Below are positions 1 to 6,224 of a DNA stretch of 43,122 bases, piece after piece. The notes beneath the pieces are model-generated. The model worked only from the letters and a program-made list of their open reading frames with translations. It had not been told where the DNA came from and searched no databases. Every line of letters begins with the position of its first letter. Position 1 is the stretch's first letter. Source of the stretch: a virus; the IMG/VR virus record IMGVR_UViG_3300035193_000039, positions 1 through 43,122 of that record. One strand, written 5' to 3'. The position numbers and the translations under genes were made by a program.

Positions 1-127
1 TTCGCTGTACAGTTCCTTATAATATCTGTTCGTCTCTAGTGTTGTCGCTAGATAACTGACATCTGGAAAATCGAACCATTTGTATGATGAAGGCTGTTTT
101 GTCTGGAACAGGTACATATTGTCATAT
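1..127. repeat. Terminal direct repeat, left copy (circular-contig overlap)
   Basis: Bases 1-127 are identical to bases 42996-43122. The repeat lies inside one open reading frame that continues in frame across the join, so it is best read as the overlap left when a circular (or circularly permuted) genome is assembled with a k-mer of 127. It is not a true packaged terminal repeat. The unique genome is about 42,995 bp. Confidence 0.95.
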
Positions 128-408
128 TTTTTGCAATGGTTAAGTATCCTTCCAACCCATTCCCCTACAATACCACCCGTAAACATATCGTTCTGTGAAG
201 CAACAAATATCCTGTTGCCTTCACCGAGGTTTGTTTTTAGTTCTTTTTCTACAATCCTCAATTTACCCGAATATTTTTCCTTCAATACCGGATAATGGAA
301 TTTATTTGTGCTGCAATATACGCACCCGTTTTCACATTTGCCTGCTATAGGGTTCCATGTGTGTGTTATGTCGAGGTACATATTCCCTCTCTGTTTGTTC
401 AGTCCCAT
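1..408 (-). CDS. DUF5131 (phage Gp37/Gp68-like) radical-SAM-like protein, N-terminal part
   Basis: Residues 1-136 of a 227-residue protein that starts at 408 and continues through the circular join to 42720. The region TWNPIAGKCENGCVYC (residues 17-32) carries C25, C29 and C32 in the CX3CX2C spacing expected to bind a 4Fe-4S cluster. TWNP followed by a cysteine cluster is typical of DUF5131 proteins, which are common in phages and have no proven substrate. A second possible start is M10. It is the last gene of the accessory region, 5 bp after a 57-residue gene, and is followed by the late promoter region. The family call is good; the enzymatic role is unknown. Confidence 0.8.
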   Translation of the reverse strand, partial: MGLNKQRGNMYLDITHTWNPIAGKCENGCVYCSTNKFHYPVLKEKYSGKLRIVEKELKTNLGEGNRIFVASQNDMFTGGIVGEWVGRILNHCKKYDNMYLFQTKQPSSYKWFDFPDVSYLATTLETNRYYKELYSE

Positions 409-413
409 GATTA

Positions 414-587
414 TTACATTGATTGTTTTACTTTTCTGCAATGCACACACTCCCATAAAGCATAAACTAATTTAGGGTGTTCCTTACGTACCTCTTTTAT
501 TTTTTCTTCATCCGAAATAAAATGGAACACATGGCCTCTGTTATCTGTGCAGTTGTTTATGTTTTCAAATGCCAATTTATATTTCAT
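414..587 (-). CDS. Small protein with a CxxC motif (57 aa)
   Basis: The frame runs ATG (587) to TAA (414) and encodes 57 residues ending CVHCRKVKQSM. The CxxC pair near the C-terminus suggests half of a zinc site or a redox pair, but the other ligands are not obvious. It lies 45 nt downstream of copy A of the dispersed regulatory element and 5 bp upstream of the DUF5131 gene, so the two are probably co-transcribed. I do not recognise the family. Confidence 0.6.
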   Translation of the reverse strand: MKYKLAFENINNCTDNRGHVFHFISDEEKIKEVRKEHPKLVYALWECVHCRKVKQSM

Positions 588-631
588 GATTGTTTTATTG
601 ATAGATTATTTTACTGATTTATAGTTTGTTA

Positions 632-663
632 ATCTATATAGTTGCTTTTATTAACTAGTTATA
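632..663 (-). promoter_or_regulatory. Dispersed regulatory element, copy A
   Basis: Read on the minus strand this copy has GTTAATAAAAGC followed by AACTATATAGATTAACAAA. It shares the blocks RGTYAATAAAA and CAACTATATAGA with six other copies (B-G). It lies 45 nt before the 587 start codon. Just upstream is a short inverted pair, GTGC and GCAC, at 663-680. It is probably a phage-specific promoter or operator; that is inference from repetition and position. Confidence 0.65.
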
Positions 664-683
664 GTGCATAAGCCAACGCACGG

Positions 684-914
684 CTAATATACACCACAAC
701 ATATACTTTCAATCACTTGTTGGTATGGCATTATTTTACCTAATTTTTCAGTACATTTTTTACATCTAAATGCTTCTTCTTCTGTACTTACATCACTTTC
801 AGGCACAAATTTCCATGAACCTCCCCCACCTTCGCTCATATCCTTAAATGAAGTTATCTTTCCACAAGTATCGCATATCAATACTGGTTGTCCGTTTTTC
901 TTTTCTATTAACAT
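684..914 (-). CDS. Small zinc-ribbon-like protein (76 aa)
   Basis: Two CxxC pairs, CDTC near residue 14 and CKKC near residue 51, are spaced as in a treble-clef or zinc-ribbon fold. A third, CC, lies near the C-terminus. A glycine run (GGGG) sits between the knuckles. No catalytic motif is visible. It is one of several Cys-rich miniproteins scattered through the accessory region. Function unknown; a nucleic-acid or protein-binding adaptor is plausible. Confidence 0.65.
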   Translation of the reverse strand: MLIEKKNGQPVLICDTCGKITSFKDMSEGGGGSWKFVPESDVSTEEEAFRCKKCTEKLGKIMPYQQVIESICCGVY

Positions 915-1054
915 CGCTCAGTAAATTACGCACTATAACACCATATAAAATTAATAAGGGTATCGTGCTGGTTTGTGCAGTTGTGCCTTTAATTTAGTTT
1001 CGAGTAGTAAGGTAGGCTACTGCTTTTAATCCCTTACTAATCTTATATTTTACG

Positions 1055-1228
1055 TTAGTCCCGGTTGCTTTCGCACACCTTTAATGTACGGTTCAACCCA
1101 TATTCATATGTTTCTGAATGTTCTTCACAGTATTCTAATTTCCACCCTTCCTTTTCAAGTATTTCCTGTATTTCGTCTAATACTTCTATTTTATAATCAA
1201 ATATCTGTATATTTATTTCTTTTTCCAT
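1055..1228 (-). CDS. Small acidic hypothetical protein (57 aa)
   Basis: ATG at 1228 and TAA at 1055 enclose 57 codons. The protein is rich in E, I and K (IQEILEKEGWKLEYCEEHSE) and is predicted largely helical, with no membrane segment. The 140 bp between it and the next gene (915-1054) holds no frame or structure I can support. Family not recognised. Confidence 0.5.
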   Translation of the reverse strand: MEKEINIQIFDYKIEVLDEIQEILEKEGWKLEYCEEHSETYEYGLNRTLKVCESNRD

Positions 1229-1300
1229 AACACAATATTTTTAAGGTTATTACTTCTAATCAATTTTGATGGTTTTTAATGGCCAAACGATACCGAAATA

Positions 1301-1537
1301 TTATATGATATTTGCCTCACGCACCCATTTATCAAGTATTTTTTTATACTCACTTGCCGGTTTTAAATTATTATACGGGCTGTCCTTTCGCTTGCCGTTT
1401 GGAAATTGGCAGCAGAGGCCGTCATGCCCTGATGGGTGCTGATCGTCATGACAAACACATTTGCATTCCATGATTGTTGCCCATCGGTACAGATCATAAT
1501 TGGCACAGAATTTACATGTACATCTGTTTGGATCCAT
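1301..1537 (-). CDS. Cysteine-rich protein (78 aa)
   Basis: Eight cysteines in the first 45 residues (CTCKFC, CKCVC, CC) with nearby histidines suggest one or two zinc sites. The C-terminal half is helical and basic (YKKILDKWVREANII). The start lies only 10 nt downstream of regulatory element copy B, so the element probably provides the transcript or leader. No homologue recognised. Confidence 0.6.
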   Translation of the reverse strand: MDPNRCTCKFCANYDLYRWATIMECKCVCHDDQHPSGHDGLCCQFPNGKRKDSPYNNLKPASEYKKILDKWVREANII

Positions 1538-1546
1538 ATTTGTTCA

Positions 1547-1577
1547 ATCTATATGGTTGTTTTATTGACTGGTTATG
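1547..1577 (-). promoter_or_regulatory. Dispersed regulatory element, copy B
   Basis: Minus-strand reading: ACCAGTCAATAAAACAACC then ATATAGATTGAACAAAT. It differs from the others by one missing base between the two conserved blocks. It lies 10 nt upstream of the 1537 start, between that gene and the lipoprotein gene at 1585-1812. Confidence 0.6.
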
Positions 1578-1584
1578 ATTAATA

Positions 1585-1812
1585 CTAATACATTACAATA
1601 ATAGTGTCATTCAGTCTATATTTTTCACTTGTTTTGTATATATCAATAGCATTATTTTCTCTTTTCACCTTATATGTATAAGTATAAGTTGTGTCAATCT
1701 GTATTTCTACTTTCTGAATTTCTTCAACAACAGCTTTTTCAAAACAACCTGTCAAAAGCACTACACATAATATATAAACTGCATAGCCTTTTATTAAATT
1801 TAAATTTTTCAT
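1585..1812 (-). CDS. Small lipoprotein (75 aa)
   Basis: The N-terminus has a short charged stretch, a hydrophobic segment and a lipobox (LLTGC, Cys at about residue 23), so it is expected to be exported and lipidated. The mature part has a run of alternating T and Y (TTYTYTYK), likely beta strands. It follows regulatory copy C by 39 nt. Phage lipoproteins of this kind can alter the host envelope, for example in superinfection exclusion, but nothing here shows that role directly. Confidence 0.65.
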   Translation of the reverse strand: MKNLNLIKGYAVYILCVVLLTGCFEKAVVEEIQKVEIQIDTTYTYTYKVKRENNAIDIYKTSEKYRLNDTIIVMY

Positions 1813-1850
1813 GTTTTTTTAATTTTTTAATCTTTGATTTATATTTGTTT

Positions 1851-1883
1851 AGTCTATATAGTTATTATATTAACCAGTTGTAA
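1851..1883 (-). promoter_or_regulatory. Dispersed regulatory element, copy C
   Basis: Minus-strand reading: ACAACTGGTTAATATAATAA then CTATATAGACTAAACAAAT. It abuts the T-rich 3' end of the structured RNA candidate at 1886-2001 and lies 39 nt before the lipoprotein start at 1812. Confidence 0.65.
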
Positions 1884-1885
1884 AA

Positions 1886-2001
1886 AAGCGAATAACCAAC
1901 GCACATGTCATTATCGCTGACACCCGCCTTCACTCTAGATACGCCAAGCCTTGTACAGTCACCATTACGTTGGAGGACGTGACCTGCCCCAATATTCGCC
2001 A
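1886..2001 (-). ncRNA. Candidate structured small RNA with closing stem and U-tract
   Basis: No coding frame fits this stretch. On the minus strand it opens with GCGAATA and closes with TATTCGC, a perfect 7-bp closing stem, followed at once by six T. Inside, CCAACG can pair with CGTTGG, TGTCA with TGACA (7-nt loop), and GTCAC with GTGAC; the last crosses the CCAACG pairing, so a pseudoknot or alternative fold is possible. There is no T-arm, so it is not a normal tRNA. It sits between two genes and just upstream of regulatory copy C. Role unknown. Confidence 0.45.
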
Positions 2002-2050
2002 TTTTATAACAATAAATAAAAAACATTAAAACAATTTTTTATTAAAAACG

Positions 2051-2407
2051 TTAATATTTACATTTATATTTCTTGTACTTGAATTTAAAATTTATCCCAG
2101 AGCTGTTCACTTTTATCCATTTCGGCATGTTGTCGAATATGTAAGGTATCGCGGCAAAAATTACCCCGGAAAGGCATATGTAGACATCCTCTTTTGAATA
2201 GCCCGGTTTCAAAAACCCGTAAGCGGTCGTTGCCGTCCCCATTACAGTGATGATTGTCTTTTCCGATTTTGACAACCTGAAGTCTATGTCCTTAAATTCC
2301 TGGGCTTTCGTTTCGGGTATCATTTTGAACAATGCCATACAAAGCAATATCGCTATTGTTGTTATTATCAATACTTGGTACCATTTTAAGTGTTCTTTTG
2401 TTTCCAT
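2051..2407 (-). CDS. Small inner-membrane protein (118 aa)
   Basis: A hydrophobic segment near residues 10-28 (VLIITTIAILLCMALF) is followed by a second around residues 52-68 and a third around 78-92, giving two or three membrane spans. A basic, tyrosine-rich tail (KFKYKKYKCKY) probably stays in the cytoplasm. It starts 20 nt downstream of regulatory copy D. No family recognised; holin-like or envelope-modifying roles are possible but unsupported. Confidence 0.6.
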   Translation of the reverse strand: METKEHLKWYQVLIITTIAILLCMALFKMIPETKAQEFKDIDFRLSKSEKTIITVMGTATTAYGFLKPGYSKEDVYICLSGVIFAAIPYIFDNMPKWIKVNSSGINFKFKYKKYKCKY

Positions 2408-2426
2408 TTCTGTTTATTTAGTTATT

Positions 2427-2459
2427 TAGTATATATAGTTGTCTTTATTAACTAGTTAT
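2427..2459 (-). promoter_or_regulatory. Dispersed regulatory element, copy D
   Basis: Minus-strand reading: AACTAGTTAATAAAGACAAC then TATATATACTAAATAAC. Its upstream edge overlaps the last codons and TAA stop of the 2456-2692 gene, so the element begins inside coding sequence. It lies 20 nt before the 2407 start. Confidence 0.6.
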
Positions 2460-2692
2460 TCGCAATTAAGCTCATAGGCAATATGAACCATACCGCACAC
2501 ATTACATTTGTACCCGTTATATATATATTTACCAGCACCATGCAACGGAGGTTGAATCTGAATCCATTGTTTGTGTCTACGTTTACACCACAATTCAGTA
2601 AACGTTTGTCTGAAAATAAGTTTAATCAAGTGCATTACATCAGTCATTTTTCGTGGTTTCGCACCAATATACCATATAAAAAATTTAATCAT
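2456..2692 (-). CDS. Basic protein with CxxC (78 aa)
   Basis: The protein has a hydrophobic N-terminus, a basic middle (CKRRHKQW) and the knuckle CNVC near residue 65 with a histidine nearby. Its stop codon lies inside regulatory element copy D. The N-terminus could be shorter, because Met residues also occur at 16 and 20. Function unknown. Confidence 0.5.
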   Translation of the reverse strand: MIKFFIWYIGAKPRKMTDVMHLIKLIFRQTFTELWCKRRHKQWIQIQPPLHGAGKYIYNGYKCNVCGMVHIAYELNCE

Positions 2693-2696
2693 AATT

Positions 2697-2762
2697 AACT
2701 GCGCATAACACTGTATATAATTCAGTGGCGTATTATACGGCTATTTAAACCACTGTGCAGTC
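2697..2762 (-). other. Potential multibranched RNA leader
   Basis: In the 134-bp gap upstream of the 2692 start, ACTGC and GCAGT can close a structure that contains CAGTGG pairing with CCACTG, plus a further CACTG/CAGTG alternative. Such nested complementarity suggests a folded leader. The remaining gap sequence (2763-2826) shows only weaker complementarity (GTATG/CATAC). I see no conserved riboswitch motif. Confidence 0.3.
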
Positions 2763-2826
2763 TTGTAAATTACTCGGTATGCGAAAAGTTCTGCAATCAA
2801 TCGCCATCGAAATCACATACTGAACG

Positions 2827-3150
2827 TTATTTAATCAATACAAATGTATAGTCAGGGTACATTGCTTTTGAAAGCCTCCATTTCAACCTCCACAAATCTG
2901 TTTCGAACCCTTTTACTTCGTGATATTCCACGTGTCCGTCCTTATAAAATACCTTGAAATCTATAAAATAATTGCATATATGTACCCCGTTCACGTCTAT
3001 GCTTATTTTATGCTGCCTCTCGTATCCTGTTATCTCCCCCGCCTTTTTCATCCAGTCCAGTTGCATGGCATATGAAGCCTCTTTTTTGCTGTCGTACCTG
3101 TAACCTCCGTAAACCTGGCTTTCTGCCTTGTATTTATTTGGCTTTATCAT
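2827..3150 (-). CDS. DUF1064 phage protein (nuclease-like fold)
   Basis: The 107-residue protein opens NKYKAESQVYGGYRYDSKKE, matching the DUF1064 pattern of a conserved DSKxE block (E24). It then has a central strand pair with D64 (FIDFKVF) and EYHEVKG (E78, K80). This order of E, D and ExK resembles a PD-(D/E)XK nuclease core. DUF1064 proteins are widespread in phage recombination and replication regions; a junction or DNA end nuclease role is suspected, not proven. It lies near a NinB-like gene, consistent with a recombination module. Confidence 0.8.
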   Translation of the reverse strand: MIKPNKYKAESQVYGGYRYDSKKEASYAMQLDWMKKAGEITGYERQHKISIDVNGVHICNYFIDFKVFYKDGHVEYHEVKGFETDLWRLKWRLSKAMYPDYTFVLIK

Positions 3151-3168
3151 TGTTTGGTTTTTGTTTCA

Positions 3169-3354
3169 TCAATAATGCTTTACTAATTTAAATCTCCCGT
3201 TCCTGATATTTTTACCATACTCGTCTTTTATTGGCCTTCCTTTGTCATCCCTTTTTATGCAAGGTATCATTTGTATGTAACTAGGCCGATATTGCGGTGA
3301 TATTCTTTTATTGTAAAACCTAAAATAAATCTGTTGTAATTCTTTTTCAGTCAT
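3169..3354 (-). CDS. Small basic protein (61 aa)
   Basis: The sequence is basic and aromatic (YFRFYNKRISPQYRPSYIQM) and may bind nucleic acid. It ends 18 bp before the DUF1064 gene and is probably in the same transcript. No recognised domain. Confidence 0.5.
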   Translation of the reverse strand: MTEKELQQIYFRFYNKRISPQYRPSYIQMIPCIKRDDKGRPIKDEYGKNIRNGRFKLVKHY

Positions 3355-3395
3355 TTTTTGTTAATTTTAATTATCTGATTTTCTGTTTTCTTATC

Positions 3396-3497
3396 TTAAA
3401 ATGTGTATTCCGTGTATTTGTTTTTTTTCAATCTATATTCCGTTTTGTTCAATCTATATTCCGTTCCTTCGATTTCATTAACGGCATCTTTTATCAT
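3396..3497 (-). CDS. Micro-ORF with internal repeat (33 aa)
   Basis: This ATG overlaps the stop of the upstream membrane-protein gene as ATGA, which favours translational coupling. The 33-residue product contains TEYRLNK, TEYRLKK and a weaker third unit, encoded by a 21-bp tandem repeat. The overlap arrangement matches many true gene junctions in this genome, but no family is known and it could be chance. Confidence 0.4.
   Translation of the reverse strand: MIKDAVNEIEGTEYRLNKTEYRLKKNKYTEYTF
3427..3465 (-). repeat. Two tandem 21-bp units
   Basis: TTCAATCTATATTCCGTT occurs at 3427-3444 and again at 3448-3465, with a 21-bp period (seven codons). Its minus strand contains ATATAGATTGAACAAA, the same sequence as the downstream half of regulatory element copy B. 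Confidence 0.8.
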
Positions 3498-3679
3498 TTT
3501 AATATATCTCTTATTCTAGTATAAAGTAAGACAAGTACAACAGACATAAATATAACAATTGTCCATACTTCACCTATTTTTTTTAGAGAAATGTTAAACA
3601 ATAACGATAAGATTGCAGCTATTATCATTAAAAAAATGGCCACTCCGATTGTTATGATTATTGTCTTAATTGTTTTCAT
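3494..3679 (-). CDS. Two-span small membrane protein (61 aa)
   Basis: Starting at the second in-frame ATG (3679), the protein has two hydrophobic spans, about residues 5-25 (IIITIGVAIFLMIIAAIL) and 35-52 (VWTIVIFMSVVLVLLY), and a short basic tail. An upstream ATG at 3715 would add 12 polar residues; neither start has a clear ribosome-binding site. It follows the RHH gene. Confidence 0.55.
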   Translation of the reverse strand: MKTIKTIIITIGVAIFLMIIAAILSLLFNISLKKIGEVWTIVIFMSVVLVLLYTRIRDILK

Positions 3680-3740
3680 GATATTGTTTTGTTTTTTAAT
3701 TGATTCTATAAACATAGATATATCTATTTTTATAATTATC

Positions 3741-3959
3741 TCAAAATAATATTGTTAGCTCTTTTTCTTTATTACCTTGCTTGATTATGATCTTTCCTCC
3801 ATTTTTCGATTCCTCTATCATCCTTCTTGTCAATTCAAGCGCAACGGCAACAGCCCTGGTATTGTTTCCTACGTTCGTATTTTGACGTATCAGCTCTATA
3901 TTTTCAATGCTTTTTGGGCTTAAATTCATGCTTACTTTTGTGTAACTTATTTTTGTCAT
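3741..3959 (-). CDS. Ribbon-helix-helix-like regulator (72 aa)
   Basis: A short beta strand (KVSMNLSP) is followed by helix one (SIENIELIRQ), a turn with N-x-T-R, and helix two (RAVAVALELTRRMIEE), the layout of MetJ/Arc or CopG-like DNA-binding proteins. A GGKIII segment after the helices is common in small proteins of this type. It has a candidate promoter just upstream and may control itself and its neighbours. Confidence 0.6.
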   Translation of the reverse strand: MTKISYTKVSMNLSPKSIENIELIRQNTNVGNNTRAVAVALELTRRMIEESKNGGKIIIKQGNKEKELTILF

Positions 3960-3977
3960 ATCATTTTATTTATATAC

Positions 3978-3985
3978 CAAATATA
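3978..3985 (-). promoter_or_regulatory. Candidate promoter -7 box (TATATTTG)
   Basis: TATATTTG on the minus strand matches the Bacteroidota -7 consensus TAnnTTTG exactly and lies 18 nt upstream of the RHH start. No TTG is seen at the expected upstream distance, so the call rests on one box and position. Confidence 0.4.
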
Positions 3986-4025
3986 TACATTATATTTTAA
4001 TATTCCTATATTTTTTTAATCTTTT

Positions 4026-4430
4026 TTACATCAACCCTTTTTCCCGATAATAATCTACCATCTGCCTTGCCTTCAAATCTTCGGGGTCTGGAATGTTAAA
4101 ACCTTCCTGTCTCGCATCTATTACTACCAAATCTATAAACCCTGAAGCCCTTTCTTTATCGAACCCGCTCAGTGTCTCCCTGACCATTGCCTCTATGTTG
4201 CCTACGTAAATTGTTTTCCATATCGGGAACCTTTCAAGGTAATATTGATAAATATCTTCTTTGGTGTTGCCGGTTTCATAGGCTATGTGGGTAAACACAA
4301 GCCACAAATAGGCGTTCTGGCTCAAAGTCTTTGACCTTTTTACATAGTCTACTTTGACGTAGCGGCCTTTTTCTGCCAGCCTTTCCACTTCTTTTTTGGC
4401 GGCCTCCGATTCGTTAGGTTTGAATATCAT
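4026..4430 (-). CDS. NinB-like recombination protein (134 aa)
   Basis: The segment RSKTLSQNAYLWLVFTHIAY (about residues 31-50) resembles the conserved sLxQNxxLWxxxxdIA block of NinB-type phage proteins. Those act with single-stranded DNA and recombination proteins. The length fits the family. Neighbouring DUF1064, a short coiled-coil ORF and an RHH protein point to a DNA-metabolism cluster. The match is by eye and could be to a related Bacteroidota phage family. Confidence 0.5.
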   Translation of the reverse strand: MIFKPNESEAAKKEVERLAEKGRYVKVDYVKRSKTLSQNAYLWLVFTHIAYETGNTKEDIYQYYLERFPIWKTIYVGNIEAMVRETLSGFDKERASGFIDLVVIDARQEGFNIPDPEDLKARQMVDYYREKGLM

Positions 4431-4569
4431 TGAACAGTTTTTTTATTTTGATTGCAACTTCACCTATCAGGTATCCGTCCCACGATTCTTTTATCTCGGT
4501 TATACTATGCTTCAGGTATTCGTTTTCCTGTTCAAGCCTTTTGTATTCTTTTGTGGATATTATTTTCAT
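4414..4569 (-). CDS. Small coiled-coil-like protein (51 aa)
   Basis: ATG at 4569 overlaps the previous gene's TGA as ATGA, and the 3' end overlaps the NinB-like start by 17 bp, so the three genes look translationally coupled. The protein is one long charged helix (YKRLEQENEYLKHSITEIKE). Function unknown. Confidence 0.55.
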   Translation of the reverse strand: MKIISTKEYKRLEQENEYLKHSITEIKESWDGYLIGEVAIKIKKLFNDIQT

Positions 4570-4751
4570 AGCAGTTTGTTTATCACTTCATTGATCATTT
4601 CTATACACTCCATATGATTGTTGATTTCTTCGTTGGTAAACAACATTGACGAATATTGCTCATGGTCTATCGCTTTTAGTTTTTCTATTTCGTTTGCGTG
4701 TTCGATAGCCCTTTTTTTTAGTATCTTTATCGGGTATTTATTTGTTTTCAT
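4566..4751 (-). CDS. Small charged helical protein (61 aa)
   Basis: The protein is K/E/I-rich and helical with a Met-rich C-terminal half (MECIEMINEVINKLL). It starts 30 nt downstream of regulatory copy E and opens a coupled cluster (ATGA overlap with the next gene). No known domain. Confidence 0.55.
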   Translation of the reverse strand: MKTNKYPIKILKKRAIEHANEIEKLKAIDHEQYSSMLFTNEEINNHMECIEMINEVINKLL

Positions 4752-4780
4752 AATTAATTTTTTATTGATTTATAGTTGTT

Positions 4781-4814
4781 TATTCTATAAAATTGCTTTT
4801 ATTGACCGGTTGTA
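4781..4814 (-). promoter_or_regulatory. Dispersed regulatory element, copy E
   Basis: Minus-strand reading: ACAACCGGTCAATAAAAGCA then ATTTTATAGAATAAACAAC. It is slightly diverged in the second block. It begins only 7 nt after the 3' end of the tRNA-like RNA and lies 30 nt before the 4751 start. Confidence 0.6.
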
Positions 4815-4820
4815 ATTAAT

Positions 4821-4983
4821 TAGTGGGGGAGGGATTCTAACCCTCAGCATTCTAGCCTCAAACATATCTTCAGGTAATTACTCCCTATCTTCTGCCGAAT
4901 AGCCTTCTGTGTTTGCCGTGGTAAATGGTTTCAATATATGCCAACCGTATGCGCATACGTCCAACTAATTTCACCACCCCACT
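4821..4983 (-). ncRNA. tRNA-like structured RNA, class II (Leu-like), atypical 163 nt
   Basis: The minus strand starts AGTGGGG and ends CCCCACT plus A, a perfect 7-bp acceptor-like stem extendable to 9 bp. Before the 3' strand is a T-arm-like hairpin: GAGGG, loop TTAGAAT, CCCTC, matching the T-loop rules except A in place of C56. After the acceptor, T8 and a D-arm-like stretch (GTGGTGAAATTAGTTGGACG) closely resemble leucine tRNAs. TATGC and GCATA could form an anticodon stem, but with an 11-nt loop. About 90 extra nt separate this from the T-arm, and GTGGT/ACCAC offers a competing stem. No CCA is encoded. It may be an unusual or decayed tRNA, or a tRNA-mimic RNA. Confidence 0.5.
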
Positions 4984-5022
4984 AACATAATTACAATAAT
5001 AAATAAAGAACATTAAAAACAA

Positions 5023-5199
5023 CTATTTATCCCAACACAACATCAACCTTCCTTTTCTATCATCAGCCCACTTCATTACTTCTTCTAATGTGGCGTTTTT
5101 GCTAAATGATTTGGTTTCTAACCATTCTGTTCCTACGGATTCATTTCCGCTTGCGCACTCTTGCACTGCTATTACATTTTCACATTGATCCATAAACAT
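5023..5199 (-). CDS. Small hypothetical protein (58 aa)
   Basis: ATG at 5199 is preceded by AAAGGA at a plausible distance; an alternative ATG lies two codons in. The protein has three cysteines and a pattern of sensor-like strands followed by a helix (TLEEVMKWADDRKGRL). Just upstream, GAGCC/GGCTC around the 5229-5283 gap can form a hairpin. Family unknown. Confidence 0.55.
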   Translation of the reverse strand: MFMDQCENVIAVQECASGNESVGTEWLETKSFSKNATLEEVMKWADDRKGRLMLCWDK

Positions 5200-5329
5200 A
5201 ATTTTATTCCTTTCTTTAATTAATAATTATATATTTCAATTTGGCATTGAGCCCTAAAAATCCTTCCCATATTCTCTGGCTCGTTAATAACCAGTCGTTA
5301 CTATGTCACTTCTTTTTCGCTTTTCACCG

Positions 5330-5764
5330 CTAACTTTTATTTAGTAACACACCGTCCATCCCCCGCCTTTTCTCCCTGTCAATAGCCGATTGCTTCATCG
5401 GTGGCCGCGGTTTCCCTTTTCTAAATTCCCGGGAGTGCTTGCTGCATACATTCCAATAACCGGTATCGCGCCAACAACAGCCGCCGTTTGCTATTTCAAG
5501 ATAGCATCCTTCCACTTCGCACCGTCCAAAGTAAGGTTCGTGTTCTTCCCAATGATCCGTAAAAAATAAGCTGCCTAATTGAGGTATATGCATAGCAATG
5601 TCCGTAATAATTTGAAATTCTTTAGAATCAGGATTTGTCAAATTATATCTTTCAATTAATCCACTCCGCAAAAATGCTTCAACTCTCCAATTAGCTTGTG
5701 ATCTTGTAATCCCCAATGTTTTTACCATGGTTTCTGCTAAATAATCCCTTGTTTGATCGTTCAT
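5330..5764 (-). CDS. Protein with winged-helix-like start and Cys/His cluster (144 aa)
   Basis: Residues 1-45 look helical with a small HTH-like pattern (LGITRSQANWRVEAFLRSGL). The middle holds CEVEGC, then CC, then CSKH, a C/H set that could bind zinc as in HNH or treble-clef proteins, and a proline-rich basic stretch follows (GKPRPPMK). No full HNH motif can be read. It starts 31 nt downstream of regulatory copy F. Confidence 0.55.
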   Translation of the reverse strand: MNDQTRDYLAETMVKTLGITRSQANWRVEAFLRSGLIERYNLTNPDSKEFQIITDIAMHIPQLGSLFFTDHWEEHEPYFGRCEVEGCYLEIANGGCCWRDTGYWNVCSKHSREFRKGKPRPPMKQSAIDREKRRGMDGVLLNKS

Positions 5765-5794
5765 AATTTTTATTTTATTGATTCATGGTTTTTT

Positions 5795-5825
5795 GGTCTA
5801 TATAGTTGTTTTTATTGACCATTTA
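5795..5825 (-). promoter_or_regulatory. Dispersed regulatory element, copy F
   Basis: Minus-strand reading: AAATGGTCAATAAAAACAAC then TATATAGACCAAAAAACC. It lies 31 nt before the 5764 start and begins 8 bp after the stop of the secreted-protein gene at 5833. Confidence 0.65.
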
Positions 5826-5832
5826 GCAGTAA

Positions 5833-6159
5833 TTATTCTTCTTTACGCCAAATAACAACCCTCCGCTCGCTCTCTTGTTCCTTTATTAATTTTTTGCATC
5901 TTTGACAAGTATAAGTAATATAATTACATGCTGGATAAACCATATAGCTTATAGAATCATTTTCTACCAAATAAGGAGGGCAATACATATCTGTTGTCAT
6001 CACAACACCACCTTTAACATGCCATGGCTCTAAGTACGTTTTATTAACAGTTGTATCTATGCTAACAGTATCTAATTCTTGTGAAAAAGAAGAATAACAT
6101 ACTGCTAACACTAAATATAGGCAAATTGCCGTTCTTTTAATAAAGTTTGTAAGTTTCAT
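5833..6159 (-). CDS. Secreted/periplasmic small protein (108 aa)
   Basis: A classical signal peptide occupies about residues 1-27 (basic start, hydrophobic core LYLVLAVCYSS, then FSQ). The mature part has a CQRC knuckle near residue 86 and two further cysteines, suggesting a metal site or disulfides in the periplasm. It lies outside the late operon, so it may act on the infected cell envelope. Family unknown. Confidence 0.6.
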   Translation of the reverse strand: MKLTNFIKRTAICLYLVLAVCYSSFSQELDTVSIDTTVNKTYLEPWHVKGGVVMTTDMYCPPYLVENDSISYMVYPACNYITYTCQRCKKLIKEQESERRVVIWRKEE

Positions 6160-6224
6160 AATGTATCTCTTTTAAAATTAGTTTCTACTATTTTGGTTGA
6201 GCAATCAGCCCATATTCTCAACGT

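Noticed and set aside
1-127. Natural direct terminal repeat of a packaged genome
   Set aside because: Exactly 127 bases and inside a continuous gene; an assembly overlap is the simpler explanation.
1886-2001. Possible tRNA gene
   Set aside because: The closing stem is tRNA-like but there is no T-arm before the 3' strand and no anticodon arm; kept only as a structured RNA candidate.
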